Source: Cryobacterium lactosi
Lineage (GTDB): Bacteria > Actinomycetota > Actinomycetes > Actinomycetales > Microbacteriaceae
Length of the DNA stretch: 64,000 nucleotides
Reading direction: 5' to 3'
Assembly (NCBI RefSeq): GCF_004403945.1
Contig: NZ_SOHM01000034.1
Location: 1-64,000 of the forward strand
The notes beneath the pieces are model-generated. The model saw nothing but the letters and a program-made list of their open reading frames with translations. It was not told the DNA's origin and made no database searches. Below, piece by piece: positions 1 through 7,305 of this stretch. The position numbers and the translations under genes were made by a program. Numbering within the stretch: position 1 is the stretch's first letter; each line of letters begins with the position of its first letter.

Positions 1-1
1 C

Positions 2-931
2 GCCCCCGGCAGCGACGGCGGCGGTTCGGTGCGCATCCCGGCCGCCGCCTGCGGGCTCGTCGGCCTCAAGCCGTCCCGCGGCCGGATCCCCGCTGCGAGC
101 GGCCTCGACGTGCCCGGCGGTCTGCCGGTGGCCGGCCCGCTGGCCCGCACCGTCGCGGATGCCGCCCTGCTGCTTGACGCCATGATCGCGCCGTCCGGCG
201 GCCGGCCGGCGCATCCGTTCGCCGTGCGGGCACCCGGGGGAGACGAGCAGCTGCTGGGCGCCGCCGTGCGGGGCGAGGGCCGCTACCAGCTGGGCGTGAT
301 GACCACCTCGGCTTGGGACGACGCCTACGAGATCAGCCTGGCCCCGCAGGCTCTGGCCGCGCTCGCCGCGGCCGTGGACGGTTTCGCCGCCATGGGCCAC
401 GGCATCGAGCAGACCGCCCTCACCCCCGATCCGAGCTACGCGCCGGCGTTCCGGGCGCTCTGGCAGCTCAGCGCCGCCCGGATCCCCGCCGAGACCGCCG
501 ATCAGGAGGCGCTGCTCGAACCCCTGACCCGGTGGCTCATGCACCGCGGCCGGGCGCTCACCGGCCGCGACGTCGCCGAGGCGCTGACCACCCTCGCGGC
601 GTACGAGCGCTCACTCATCAGCCAGCTGGCCCGGTTCGATGCCGTGCTCACTCCGGCGCTGGCGCTCACCCCGCGGCCCGTGGGCTGGTACGACGCCGAC
701 GACGGCGAACGCAACTTCGCCCAGCAGGTGCAGTACACCCCGTTCACCTCGATGGTGAACGTCGCGGGCCTGCCGGCCATCACCCTGCCCGTGGCCGAGA
801 CCCCGGACGGCCTGCCGATGGGCGTGCAACTCATCGGACGGCCGGGCGGGGAGGCCACCCTGCTGGCCCTCGGCGCCCAGCTGGAACGGAAGCTCCGCTG
901 GCAGGACCGGGTGCCGCCCGCGGCCCGCTAG
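2..931 (+). CDS. Amidase signature family protein, 5' truncated by window edge
   Basis: The C-terminal ~309 residues of an amidase-signature (AS) family hydrolase; the N-terminus lies before the window. The first visible residues include the Gly-Ser-Asp-Gly-Gly-Gly-Ser motif, whose last Ser (bases 26-28) aligns with the AS nucleophile, followed by RIPAAACGLVGLKPSRGRIP, the family hallmark. The cis-Ser and Lys of the triad would lie upstream, off the window. The C-terminus has the usual AS ending with GLPMGVQLIGRPGGEATLL. Such enzymes hydrolyse carboxamides, but the substrate cannot be told from this fragment. It ends 8 bases from the convergent MMPL gene. Confidence 0.9.
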   Translation, partial: APGSDGGGSVRIPAAACGLVGLKPSRGRIPAASGLDVPGGLPVAGPLARTVADAALLLDAMIAPSGGRPAHPFAVRAPGGDEQLLGAAVRGEGRYQLGVMTTSAWDDAYEISLAPQALAALAAAVDGFAAMGHGIEQTALTPDPSYAPAFRALWQLSAARIPAETADQEALLEPLTRWLMHRGRALTGRDVAEALTTLAAYERSLISQLARFDAVLTPALALTPRPVGWYDADDGERNFAQQVQYTPFTSMVNVAGLPAITLPVAETPDGLPMGVQLIGRPGGEATLLALGAQLERKLRWQDRVPPAAR

Positions 932-939
932 ATGTACAG

Positions 940-3006
940 CTAGGCTCGCGGCGCCTTCGCGGCCGGACGCGACGGCCACCAGAACCGGTCGCCGGTGAGG
1001 AAGACCAGCGCGGGCACCACCAGGGTGCGCACCACAAGGGTGTCCAGCAGCACACCGATGCAGACGATGACACCGATCTGGGTCAAGGCCACGACGGGCA
1101 GAACACCCAGCACGGCGAAGACCGCCGCGATCAGGATGCCGGCGCTCGTGATGACCGCGCCCGTCGACGACAGGGCGCGCACCATGCCCTCCCCGGTGCC
1201 GAATCTGATGCTTTCTTCCCTGGCCCGGGTGGTGAGGAAGATGTTGTAGTCCACGCCCAGGGCCACCAGGAACAAGAACGCGAACAGCACCACGTTGGTG
1301 TTGAAGGCCGGGAACCCCATCAGATTCTGGAAGATCCAGTTGGAGGCGCCGAGGCTGGCGAAGAACGTCGCCAGCACGCTCACGATCAGCAGGACGGGCG
1401 CCACCAGCGACCGCAACAGCAGGGCCAGGATGGCGAACACGATCGCCAGGATCATCGGGATGATCAGGGCCTGGTCGGCCTGGGCGCTCGTCTTGTTGTC
1501 GAAGGCCGTGGCGTCGCTGCCGCCGACCAGCGCCTCGGACACCTCGCCCGACGCATCGGCATAGGTGCCGCGCAGGGTGTCGATGATGGCGAAGGTTTCC
1601 TCGCTGCCCGGCTCGCTGGCCAGGGACAGGTTCAGCCGGGTGAGGCCGTTCGCGCTCTCGCCCGGCAGGACGGACTCGATGCCGGTCGTCTCGGTGGCGA
1701 GCGCGGTGGCCTCGGCGGCCGCCGCATCCGGAACCAGCACGATGGTCTGGCTGGTCAGGCCGGCGGAGAACGACTCGTCCACGATGGCTTGCGCCTGCAC
1801 CGATTCGGGGTTGCCGAGCAGCTGGTCGGCCTGGGAGAGACCGACGGACGCGCCGAGCAGGCCCAGGCTCAGGGCGGCGATGCCGGCGACGGATGCGGCG
1901 GTGACCACGATCGGACGACGCTGCACGCCGCGGCCGAGGCGGGTCCAGAAGCCGGTGCGCGCCTCGGTATCGGCGCCGGGGACGTAGCGGGGGATGAACG
2001 GCCAGAACAGGCCGCGGCCGCAGACAACGAGGGCGGCGGGCAGCACGACCAGGGCGAAGATGATGGCGATGACGACACCGATGGCGCAGGCGAAGCCCAG
2101 CGCCCGGTTGCCCGACAACTCGGCGAACAGAAGGGTGAGCAGGCTGAGCGCGACCGTGCCGCCGCTGGCAGCGATGGCCGGGCCGGCGCCGCGCACGGCA
2201 GCCAGCATGGCGGCGTTGCGGTTCTCGGTGCGCAGCAGTTCCTCGCGATAGCGGGCCACGAGCAGCAGGGCGTAGTTCGTGCCCGCGCCGAAGACCAGCA
2301 CGGATTGGATGCCGGCGACGGAGGGGTCGAGGGTGATGCCGAACGGTTCGGCGAGGGCACCCACAACGACGGTGGAGAGCCCGTCCGCCACGCCGACGAC
2401 GACGAGGGGGACGATCCAGAGCACCGGGCTGCGGTACGTGACGATCAGGAGCACGGCGACGACGATCACGGTGACCAGCAGCAGCCTGAAGTCGGCGCCG
2501 GCGAAGGCGTTGGTGATGTCGGATTGGAATCCGACCGCGCCGGTGACGTAGCTGTCCAGGCCGTCCGGCAGGTCGGCGGAGGCGGCGTCCCGGATGTCGG
2601 TGGCGGTCTGGCCGATGTCGGCGTTGGCCTCGTCCGCGTTCAGCGGGACCACGCTGATGGCGGCCTTTCCGTCGTCACTGAATCGCGGTGTTGTGGCCTG
2701 CGGGGCGATCGACTGCTCGCCCAGAGCGGCGCCCTGTGCAGTGATGGCCGCAATGTCGGCGTCGGAGAGTTCGCCGCTGTCCCTGGTCCAGACCACGATC
2801 GCGGAGGTCTGCTCGGCGGACGGGAAGTCGGCGAGGAGAGCATCCACTTGAGCGGCCTGGCTGGAGGTGGGGAGGCCGGAGGTAGGGAACTCCTCGGAAT
2901 CGTTGGAGGGGAGGAGGCTGAAGAGCAGCCCCACCGCCACGATCGTCGAGACCAGGACGACCCACGCCGTGCGCCGGCCGGTGATGAACCGCTGAATCGC
3001 GAGCAC
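940..3006 (-). CDS. MMPL-family (RND) membrane transporter
   Basis: Predicted 688-aa inner-membrane exporter of the MMPL branch of the RND superfamily, which moves lipids or hydrophobic compounds. Two repeats are visible, each with one N-terminal helix, a large extracytoplasmic loop and a five-helix block. Conserved pore-helix motifs appear as GAGTNYALLLVARYREEL in the first half and GVDYNIFLTTRAREES in the second. The open frame extends upstream to 3336, but GTG at 3006 is chosen because GGAGG lies four bases before it and the extra N-terminus would overlap the divergent marR. Regulation by the adjacent MarR through the shared palindrome is inferred. Confidence 0.9.
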   Translation of the reverse strand: MLAIQRFITGRRTAWVVLVSTIVAVGLLFSLLPSNDSEEFPTSGLPTSSQAAQVDALLADFPSAEQTSAIVVWTRDSGELSDADIAAITAQGAALGEQSIAPQATTPRFSDDGKAAISVVPLNADEANADIGQTATDIRDAASADLPDGLDSYVTGAVGFQSDITNAFAGADFRLLLVTVIVVAVLLIVTYRSPVLWIVPLVVVGVADGLSTVVVGALAEPFGITLDPSVAGIQSVLVFGAGTNYALLLVARYREELLRTENRNAAMLAAVRGAGPAIAASGGTVALSLLTLLFAELSGNRALGFACAIGVVIAIIFALVVLPAALVVCGRGLFWPFIPRYVPGADTEARTGFWTRLGRGVQRRPIVVTAASVAGIAALSLGLLGASVGLSQADQLLGNPESVQAQAIVDESFSAGLTSQTIVLVPDAAAAEATALATETTGIESVLPGESANGLTRLNLSLASEPGSEETFAIIDTLRGTYADASGEVSEALVGGSDATAFDNKTSAQADQALIIPMILAIVFAILALLLRSLVAPVLLIVSVLATFFASLGASNWIFQNLMGFPAFNTNVVLFAFLFLVALGVDYNIFLTTRAREESIRFGTGEGMVRALSSTGAVITSAGILIAAVFAVLGVLPVVALTQIGVIVCIGVLLDTLVVRTLVVPALVFLTGDRFWWPSRPAAKAPRA

Positions 3007-3025
3007 AATTCCTCCAATAGTATTG

Positions 3026-3046
3026 ATTGCTAGGTTTCCTAGCGAT
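3026..3046. promoter_or_regulatory. Palindromic operator between MMPL gene and marR
   Basis: ATTGCTAGG, TTT, CCTAGCGAT: 9-base arms around a 3-base spacer, matching at 8 of 9 positions. It lies 20 bases upstream of the MMPL GTG and 22 bases upstream of the marR ATG. This is where a MarR dimer would block both divergent promoters. The assignment to MarR is inferred from position and dyad size. Confidence 0.65.
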
Positions 3047-3067
3047 CTGCGTAATAGTATCTCCTGT

Positions 3068-3583
3068 ATGGAAGAGCGTCGCAACCTCGTTCCCGGCGCG
3101 GTCTCGGGGGTTGCGGTCGCGCCCGGACCCCCCACTGGCGGCCCACCGGATTCGGATGCGATCGGCTCCGCACTGCACCAGATCCTGCAGTTGTCCCGCG
3201 CCTTCGAGCGCCAGGTCGGGCAGGCTCTCGAGGTGAACAGCACCGACCTGGCCGCGATGGAGCACCTCATCCAGGAGGGGGCACTGACTCCGGGGGAGCT
3301 GTCTCGCCGACTGGACATTTCGACGGCGGCGACCACTCTGGTGGTCGACAGGCTGGTCGCACTCGGTCACGCACAGCGTCATCCGCACACGTCGGACCGG
3401 CGCAAGATTGTCGTGGTGCCAGCCCCCGAGTCGGTCACGCGCGCATTCCAGCAGCTGCATCCGGTGATCGGGGGCGTTGCGGCTCTCACCCAGGAGCTCT
3501 CCGACGATGAGCGAGCGGTCGTCGAGGCCTTTTTGACCCGGGTCATCGGCGTCTACAGGTCGTCCCTCGACCCGGCATCCTGA
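3068..3583 (+). CDS. MarR-family transcriptional regulator
   Basis: 171-aa winged-helix regulator. An N-terminal Pro/Gly-rich leader of about 30 residues precedes the MarR fold. The helix-turn-helix is around residues 70-95 (LTPGELSRRLDISTAATTLVVDRL) and the wing carries the family pattern HPHTSDRRKIVVV. A TTG at 3023 would give a longer reading, but it lies inside the palindromic operator, so ATG 3068 is preferred. It is divergent from the MMPL exporter, the classic layout for a ligand-released repressor controlling its own gene and an efflux pump. The ligand is unknown. Confidence 0.88.
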   Translation: MEERRNLVPGAVSGVAVAPGPPTGGPPDSDAIGSALHQILQLSRAFERQVGQALEVNSTDLAAMEHLIQEGALTPGELSRRLDISTAATTLVVDRLVALGHAQRHPHTSDRRKIVVVPAPESVTRAFQQLHPVIGGVAALTQELSDDERAVVEAFLTRVIGVYRSSLDPAS

Positions 3584-3612
3584 GGTTTTCACTCCTGAGG
3601 TTTTGCCTGCAA

Positions 3613-3633
3613 TGTTTTGATTCAATCAAAACA
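3613..3633. promoter_or_regulatory. Perfect 21-base Fur/PerR-type box upstream of fur-katA
   Basis: TGTTTTGATT, a central C, then AATCAAAACA: a perfect 10-1-10 palindrome, AT-rich in a GC-rich genome, starting 38 bases before the Fur-family ATG. Size and composition fit a Fur/PerR-class operator, so autoregulation of the fur-katA operon is inferred. Confidence 0.75.
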
Positions 3634-3650
3634 ACTGATAGCGTGTCCGA

Positions 3651-4151
3651 ATGGCTGACAACGAACGGACGCGAGCGGCAGAGCAGCCGGGCACGCTCGC
3701 CGACAGCATCCGTGCCTCCGGTCTGAAGGTCACCGCGCCCCGGCTCGCGGTGCTGCGGGTTCTCGACCAGGCCCCGCACTCGACCGCTGAGCGCCTCTTC
3801 GCCACGGTCCGGGCCGAGCTGCCTGGCACATCGCTGCAGGCCGTCTACGGCGTGCTCGCGGCTTTCACCGGTGCCGGGATCGCTCGCAAGATCGAGCCGG
3901 CCGGCTCGCCGGCGCTTTTCGAGCGTCAGGTGGGCGACAACCATCACCACATCGTCTGCACTCGCTGCGGTGCCGTGCACGATGTCGACTGCGCCGTGGG
4001 CGAGGCCCCCTGCCTCACGCCGTCCAACACCGCCGGGTTCACCGTGCACACCGCCGAGGTCACGTACTGGGGCCTCTGTCCCGACTGCCAGGCGGCCATA
4101 TCTTCCACCTCTTCCTCACCGTCCCCGCTGTTGAACAAAGGAGCACAATGA
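3651..4151 (+). CDS. Fur-family regulator (FurA/PerR-like) of catalase
   Basis: 166-aa metal-dependent repressor. The N-terminal winged helix includes [17 protein letters not shown] (about residues 24-40) and [11 protein letters not shown]. The C-terminal half has the His-rich sensing segment [11 protein letters not shown] (His98-100, Cys103, Cys106) and a second Cys pair (Cys143, Cys146), as expected for the structural zinc site. Its stop overlaps the katA start as ATGA. This is the standard actinobacterial furA-katA/G arrangement, in which the regulator represses the operon until peroxide oxidises it. Whether iron or peroxide is the main signal cannot be read from the sequence. Confidence 0.92.
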   Translation: MADNERTRAAEQPGTLADSIRASGLKVTAPRLAVLRVLDQAPHSTAERLFATVRAELPGTSLQAVYGVLAAFTGAGIARKIEPAGSPALFERQVGDNHHHIVCTRCGAVHDVDCAVGEAPCLTPSNTAGFTVHTAEVTYWGLCPDCQAAISSTSSSPSPLLNKGAQ

Positions 4152-5653
4152 CAACACTGCCCCCCACCACCACCCAGACCGGAACCCCGGTTCCCAGCGA
4201 CGAGCACTCCCTCACCGCCGGATCTGAGGGCGTCACCGCCCTGCACGACCGCTACCTGGTCGAGAAGCTCGCCCAGTTCAACCGCGAACGTATCCCCGAG
4301 CGCATCGTGCACGCCAAGGGCGGCGGAGCGCACGGCGTCTTCGAGGTCACCGGCGACGTGTCCGCCTACACCCGTGCCGCGCTGTTCCAGCCCGGCGCCC
4401 GCACCGATACCCTGCAGCGCTTCTCCAGCGTCGCCGGCGAGCAGGGCAGCCCTGACACCTGGCGCGACGTGCGCGGCTTCTCGGTGAAGTTCTACACGAC
4501 CGAGGGCAACTACGACATCGTCGGCAACAACACCCCGGTGTTCTTCATCCGTGACGGCATCAAGTTCCCCGACTTCATCCACTCGCAGAAGCGCCTGCCG
4601 GGATCCGGCCTCCGCGACGCCGACATGCAGTGGGACTTCTGGACTCTCTCGCCCGAATCCGCACACCAGGTCACCTACCTGATGGGCGACCGCGGCCTGC
4701 CGCGTTCGTGGCGCACCATGCCCGGCTTCGGCTCGCACACCTACCAGTGGATCAACGCCGCCGGTGAGCGCTTCTGGGTGAAGTACCACTTCACCTCCAA
4801 CCAGGGGAACGTCGAGATGGAAGGCGCCGAGGCCGAGCTCATCGCGGGCGCCGACGCCGACCACTACCGCCGCGACCTCTACGAGGCCATCGACGCCGGC
4901 GACTTCCCTTCCTGGGACGTGCACGTGCAGGTCATGCCGTACGACGAGGGCAAGACCTACCGGTTCAACCCGTTCGACCTCACCAAGGTCTGGCCGCACA
5001 GTGACTTCCCGCTGATCAAGGTGGGCACGCACACCCTCAACCGCAACCCGGGCAACTTTTTCGCCGAGATCGAGCAGGCCGCGTTCTCGCCGGCCAACTT
5101 CGTGCCCGGCATCGCGGCCAGCCCCGACAAGATGCTCATGGCGCGCATCTTCTCCTACCCGGACGCGCAGCGCTACCGCGTGGGCACTAACTACAACCAG
5201 CTGCCGATCAACGCCCCGCAGGCTCCGGTGAACAACTACTCGCAGGATGGCGCGGCCCGGTATCACTTCAACGACGCCAGTGCGCCGAACTACGCGCCCA
5301 ACTCGCTCGGCGGCCCCGTCGCCGATGAGTCCCTCGCGGGCGACGGCACCTGGGAGAGCGACGGTGCACTCGTGCGGAGCGCCGCGATCCTGCGCGCCGA
5401 CGACGATGACTTCGGTCAGGCTGGCACACTGTACCGCGACGTCTTCGACGACGCGGCCAAGGCCCGCTTCCTCGAGACCATCACGGGAGCCGTCGGCGGC
5501 GTCACCCGCCCCGAGGTCAAGGAACGTGCCATCGCGTACTGGACCAGCGTGGACGCCGCCCTCGGCGCGAGCCTCAGGCTGAACCTGACCGACGGCGACG
5601 CGGAGGCCACCTCGGCCAACGTCGCCGCCGAACCCGTCGGCGTCGGCGAGTAG
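4148..5653 (+). CDS. katA: Monofunctional haem catalase
   Basis: 501-aa small-subunit (clade 3) catalase, which dismutates hydrogen peroxide. The distal catalytic His is His55 in [12 protein letters not shown], and the catalytic Asn is Asn128 in [11 protein letters not shown]. The proximal haem ligand is Tyr337 in [17 protein letters not shown], with Arg333 next to it. Length matches clade 3 enzymes. An AAAGGAG ribosome site sits 4 bases before ATG 4148, and the start overlaps the fur stop, so the two genes are translationally coupled. A strong hairpin follows the gene. Confidence 0.97.
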   Translation: MTTLPPTTTQTGTPVPSDEHSLTAGSEGVTALHDRYLVEKLAQFNRERIPERIVHAKGGGAHGVFEVTGDVSAYTRAALFQPGARTDTLQRFSSVAGEQGSPDTWRDVRGFSVKFYTTEGNYDIVGNNTPVFFIRDGIKFPDFIHSQKRLPGSGLRDADMQWDFWTLSPESAHQVTYLMGDRGLPRSWRTMPGFGSHTYQWINAAGERFWVKYHFTSNQGNVEMEGAEAELIAGADADHYRRDLYEAIDAGDFPSWDVHVQVMPYDEGKTYRFNPFDLTKVWPHSDFPLIKVGTHTLNRNPGNFFAEIEQAAFSPANFVPGIAASPDKMLMARIFSYPDAQRYRVGTNYNQLPINAPQAPVNNYSQDGAARYHFNDASAPNYAPNSLGGPVADESLAGDGTWESDGALVRSAAILRADDDDFGQAGTLYRDVFDDAAKARFLETITGAVGGVTRPEVKERAIAYWTSVDAALGASLRLNLTDGDAEATSANVAAEPVGVGE

Positions 5654-5675
5654 CACCCGCGCCACCCGCACCACC

Positions 5676-5711
5676 GAATCGCGCGGCCGGCCCCGCCCGG
5701 CCGCGCGATTC
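5676..5711 (+). terminator. Strong GC hairpin after katA
   Basis: Arms GAATCGCGCGGCCGG and CCGGCCGCGCGATTC pair perfectly over 15 bases around a 6-base loop, starting 22 bases after the katA stop. There is no U-run, as is common for actinobacterial terminators. It would isolate fur-katA from the downstream small ORF. Confidence 0.8.
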
Positions 5712-5781
5712 GTCCGCACCATCACCAGCACGCGTCCAATGAAGCTCTGCGTCGACCAGCACCATCACCGACAGGAGCATC

Positions 5782-5946
5782 ATGAATTCCTACATCAGCG
5801 CCGCCGCCCGCACCGACCGCAGTGCGGAACCGGCCGGCTACGTCAGCACCGGCCGCCCGTCCGCGACCCCCACCGGCTATGTCAGCCCCGCCACGCGCTC
5901 CGGTGCCGGCAGCTACGTGACGAGCGACTGGGTCCGAGCCGCATAA
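5782..5946 (+). CDS. 54-aa small protein with repeated Gly-Tyr-Val-Ser motifs
   Basis: A short ORF beginning MNSYISAAARTDRS and ending VTSDWVRAA. ACAGGAGC lies 3 bases before ATG 5782. The peptide repeats a motif at about 11- to 15-residue spacing: AGYVSTGRP, TGYVSPATR and GSYVTSDW. It has no Cys, no membrane helix and no signal peptide, and is rich in Ala, Ser, Thr and Gly. It lies between the katA terminator and the iron-boxed sip gene, and may belong to the oxidative/iron response. A longer ORF on the same strand in another frame (5739-5975) is His/Arg-rich and lacks a ribosome site, so this frame is preferred. Function unknown. Confidence 0.6.
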   Translation: MNSYISAAARTDRSAEPAGYVSTGRPSATPTGYVSPATRSGAGSYVTSDWVRAA

Positions 5947-5966
5947 TCCCCATTCCCGGGTGCAAT

Positions 5967-5989
5967 ATAGGTTAGGCATGCCATACTTA
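5967..5989 (+). promoter_or_regulatory. DtxR/IdeR-like iron box over the sip promoter
   Basis: The stretch reads TATAGGTTAGGC then ATGCCATACTTA. Its left half matches the DtxR/IdeR consensus (TTAGGTTAGGCTAACCTAA) well and its right half only partly. CATACT inside it is a plausible -10 hexamer 6 bases before ATG 5994, implying a leaderless transcript with repressor binding over the -10. Inferred from the consensus. Confidence 0.6.
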
Positions 5990-5993
5990 GGCC

Positions 5994-6932
5994 ATGCTTA
6001 CTTCGACAGTCGCTCCCGCGCCGGCCCCCGCACGTGTGCGGGCGCCGCGCCCCAGCTACCGCCCGTTCGCTGTCTCGGTGGCCCGGGTGCAACGGCTGTC
6101 GACCAACTTCACCCGTGTCACCTTCACCGGGCCCGACCTGCACGAGTTCGGTACCGCCGGGCTCGACCAGCGCATCAAGATCGTGCTGCCGCTTCCCGGT
6201 GTAGGTGTCTCATCGTTCCCGCGGAACGACTCCTGGTACGAGACCTGGCGGGACCTGCCCGACGAGCGCCGCAACCCGATCCGCACCTACACGGTGCGGC
6301 ACGCCCGCCCGGAGCACCGCGAGGTCGACATCGACTTCGTCACCCACGGTGACGCCGGACCCGCGTCACGCTGGGTGCGCGCCGCCATCGTCGGCGACGA
6401 GGTCGCCATCGTGGGGCCGGTCGCCGGCGGTGACAACCCGGTCGTCGGTATCGAATGGGCCCCTGGCAGCGCCAACACCGTGCTGATCGCCGGCGACGAG
6501 ACCGCTGCCCCGGCGATCTGCGCCATCCTCTCGGCCCTGCCCCGCACCGCCCGCGGCTGCGCCTACATCGAGGTGCCCGAGGCCGGCGACGCCCACGACA
6601 CCAACGCGCCGGATGGCGTCACCGTCACCTGGCTGCCCCGCAACGGCGCCGACCACGGCTCCGCGCTCGAGGCCGCGGTGAAGGGCTGGACCGCCCGGTT
6701 CATCACCGCGCACCACAGCAGCACCGAACTGCCCGACATCGACATCGACGAGTCGATCATCTGGGAGGTGCCGGACGGGTCGGCCTTGGACGGGGAGCTC
6801 TACGCCTGGCTGGCCGGCGAGGCCAGCGTGATCAAGCGTCTGCGCCGGTTCGTGGTCTCCGAGGTCGGCATCGACCGCCGCCAGGTGGCCTTCATGGGGT
6901 ACTGGCGCGACGGGCGCGCGGAGCACGCGTAA
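5994..6932 (+). CDS. Siderophore-interacting protein (NAD(P)H:flavin ferric-siderophore reductase)
   Basis: 312-aa SIP-family flavoprotein that reduces Fe(III)-siderophores in the cytoplasm to release iron. The FAD-binding domain covers about residues 20-140 with the RTYTVRHARPEHREVDIDFVTHG motif. The C-terminal SIP/NAD(P)H domain carries GDETAAPAICAILSALP and ends with YLWA-like EDGELYAWLAGEASVIKRLRR and GYWRDGRAEH. ATG 5994 has no Shine-Dalgarno but follows a -10-like hexamer by 6 bases, so leaderless translation is likely. Iron repression via the overlapping box is inferred. The 3' end overlaps the convergent metallopeptidase-like gene by 41 bases. Confidence 0.92.
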   Translation: MLTSTVAPAPAPARVRAPRPSYRPFAVSVARVQRLSTNFTRVTFTGPDLHEFGTAGLDQRIKIVLPLPGVGVSSFPRNDSWYETWRDLPDERRNPIRTYTVRHARPEHREVDIDFVTHGDAGPASRWVRAAIVGDEVAIVGPVAGGDNPVVGIEWAPGSANTVLIAGDETAAPAICAILSALPRTARGCAYIEVPEAGDAHDTNAPDGVTVTWLPRNGADHGSALEAAVKGWTARFITAHHSSTELPDIDIDESIIWEVPDGSALDGELYAWLAGEASVIKRLRRFVVSEVGIDRRQVAFMGYWRDGRAEHA

Positions 6933-7305
6933 CGACACGCTTGGGGCGCAGGTAGCCGCCCTTTTCCAGGCCGGCTTCGATCTCGAACCGGTTCTTCAGC
7001 GGGTCGCGCCCGGCGATGAAGTACAGCACCGGGAACAGCATGCCGTAGCGCTGCCACTGCACCTTGTGCACGGCCTCGTGCTCGAGCACATCCGCCGTGA
7101 CGTTCTGGTTCGTGAGGTACACGCCGCCCACGCAGGCACCGCCGCGGCCGAACGCCCAGGCGGGCAGGCCGCGGAACACGAACAGGCCGTTGACGCGTTC
7201 GATACGGCCGGTGCTCCACACCGCGCCCCAGACCAGGCCGACGGCCGTGGCATAGAGGTACCCCGCCCGGCTGAGGGGGGAGTCGAACAACAGCCGCCGC
7301 ATCAC
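6892..7305 (-). CDS. Small HExxH-motif membrane-associated protein
   Basis: 137-aa conserved hypothetical protein. The N-terminus has one hydrophobic segment (AGYLYATAVGLVWGAVW, about residues 14-30). A central LEHEAVHKVQWQRYG contains the zincin motif HEAVH, followed by a second hydrophobic stretch (MLFPVLYFIAGRDPLKN) and a basic tail. HExxH in such a short protein suggests a zinc site, but no third ligand is obvious. GTGATG at 7305/7302 gives two adjacent starts and overlaps the upstream reductase stop by 4 bases, so the two are co-transcribed. Confidence 0.75.
   Translation of the reverse strand: MMRRLLFDSPLSRAGYLYATAVGLVWGAVWSTGRIERVNGLFVFRGLPAWAFGRGGACVGGVYLTNQNVTADVLEHEAVHKVQWQRYGMLFPVLYFIAGRDPLKNRFEIEAGLEKGGYLRPKRVVTRAPRARRASTP

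Noticed and set aside
313..3033. 906-aa plus-strand open frame
   Set aside because: It is a GC-driven shadow spanning the antisense of the MMPL gene and the end of the amidase; its composition is Gly/Arg/His/Asp-rich without domains.
3944..5731. 595-aa minus-strand open frame
   Set aside because: Antisense to katA, which has all catalytic residues; no motif in the antisense reading.
5739..5975. 78-aa plus-strand open frame between katA and sip
   Set aside because: His/Arg-rich, no ribosome site; the overlapping 54-aa frame has a better start and repeat structure.
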